Below, in pieces: positions 62,275 through 64,000 of a DNA stretch of 64,000 nt (positions within the stretch are counted from its first letter, which is position 1; each line of letters starts with the position of its first letter). The notes beneath the pieces are model-generated. The model was not told the DNA's origin. It saw nothing but the letters and a program-made list of their open reading frames with translations, and did not search any database. Where the stretch lies: contig NZ_CP060388.1 in NCBI RefSeq assembly GCF_014280435.1, positions 3,621,001 to 3,685,000 on the forward strand, in the 5' to 3' direction. Made by a program: the position numbers and the translations under genes. The stretch comes from Sphingobium sp. KCTC 72723. Lineage in GTDB: Bacteria > Pseudomonadota > Alphaproteobacteria > Sphingomonadales > Sphingomonadaceae.

Positions 62275-64000
<1,726 letters not shown>

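Overview
The window looks like a chromosomal segment of an alphaproteobacterium of the Sphingomonadaceae (Sphingobium, Novosphingobium or Sphingomonas type). The support is high GC, many TonB-dependent receptors of the sphingomonad kind, a RibB with a degenerate GTP-cyclohydrolase tail, an initiator tRNA placed after 5S rRNA, and catabolic operons rich in SDR, acyl-CoA and monooxygenase genes. This is inferred from gene content; no search was run.

Region 1 (1-10350) is a candidate terpenoid-ketone catabolic locus. It holds the tail of ribB, then a P450 that closely resembles the camphor hydroxylase family CYP101, a zinc alcohol dehydrogenase, a flavin reductase, two SDRs, an unusual crotonase, a Baeyer-Villiger monooxygenase and a TonB receptor. 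Two of its promoters share a CTAAT-N4-RTTAG type dyad.

Region 2 (10350-18830) is a mobile-element graveyard: an IstB remnant, an IS91-like element with its own tyrosine recombinase, a stranded histone-deacetylase-family gene, an internally deleted IS3 element, an intact IS5/IS1031 element with a TGA target duplication, and a DDE_5 (IS701-like) element. The last one carries a 94-residue passenger gene, and its transposase is broken by a REP-like palindrome.

Region 3 (18940-34544) is a second catabolic locus. An AraC regulator diverges from a TonB receptor, followed by a tightly coupled run: acyl-CoA dehydrogenase, SCP-x-type thiolase, acyl-CoA synthetase, saccharopine-dehydrogenase-like protein, three SDRs, crotonase, EthD protein, a second acyl-CoA dehydrogenase and a quinone-oxidoreductase-like protein. 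The set suits activation and beta-oxidation-like breakdown of an alicyclic or branched acid. It could act downstream of region 1, which is inference.

Region 4 (34545-38400) is a small block bounded by scars: a 56-bp copy of the leader of the recombinase found at 60 kb, a deleted Old-Yellow-Enzyme gene, SRPBCC, LysR, LysE and PaaI genes, and a panB that lost its start where it meets a decapitated rlmJ.

Region 5 (38400-51500) is accessory DNA: an integrase stub, ParDE, an exported protein with a duplicated domain, BrnTA, a nonsense-mutated resolvase, a SWIM/SNF2 helicase, an IS21 element, and a Fic-family protein whose promoter carries a regular TTGCGC array.

Region 6 (51500-59200) has an IS1634-type element, a second IS3 fragment and an AraC-headed group (sulfotransferase, DUF1214 protein, SDR, phosphotransferase). 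Region 7 (60000-64000) has a large serine recombinase whose reading frame runs through an rRNA terminator into tRNA-fMet, followed on the minus strand by 5S and a partial 23S rRNA.
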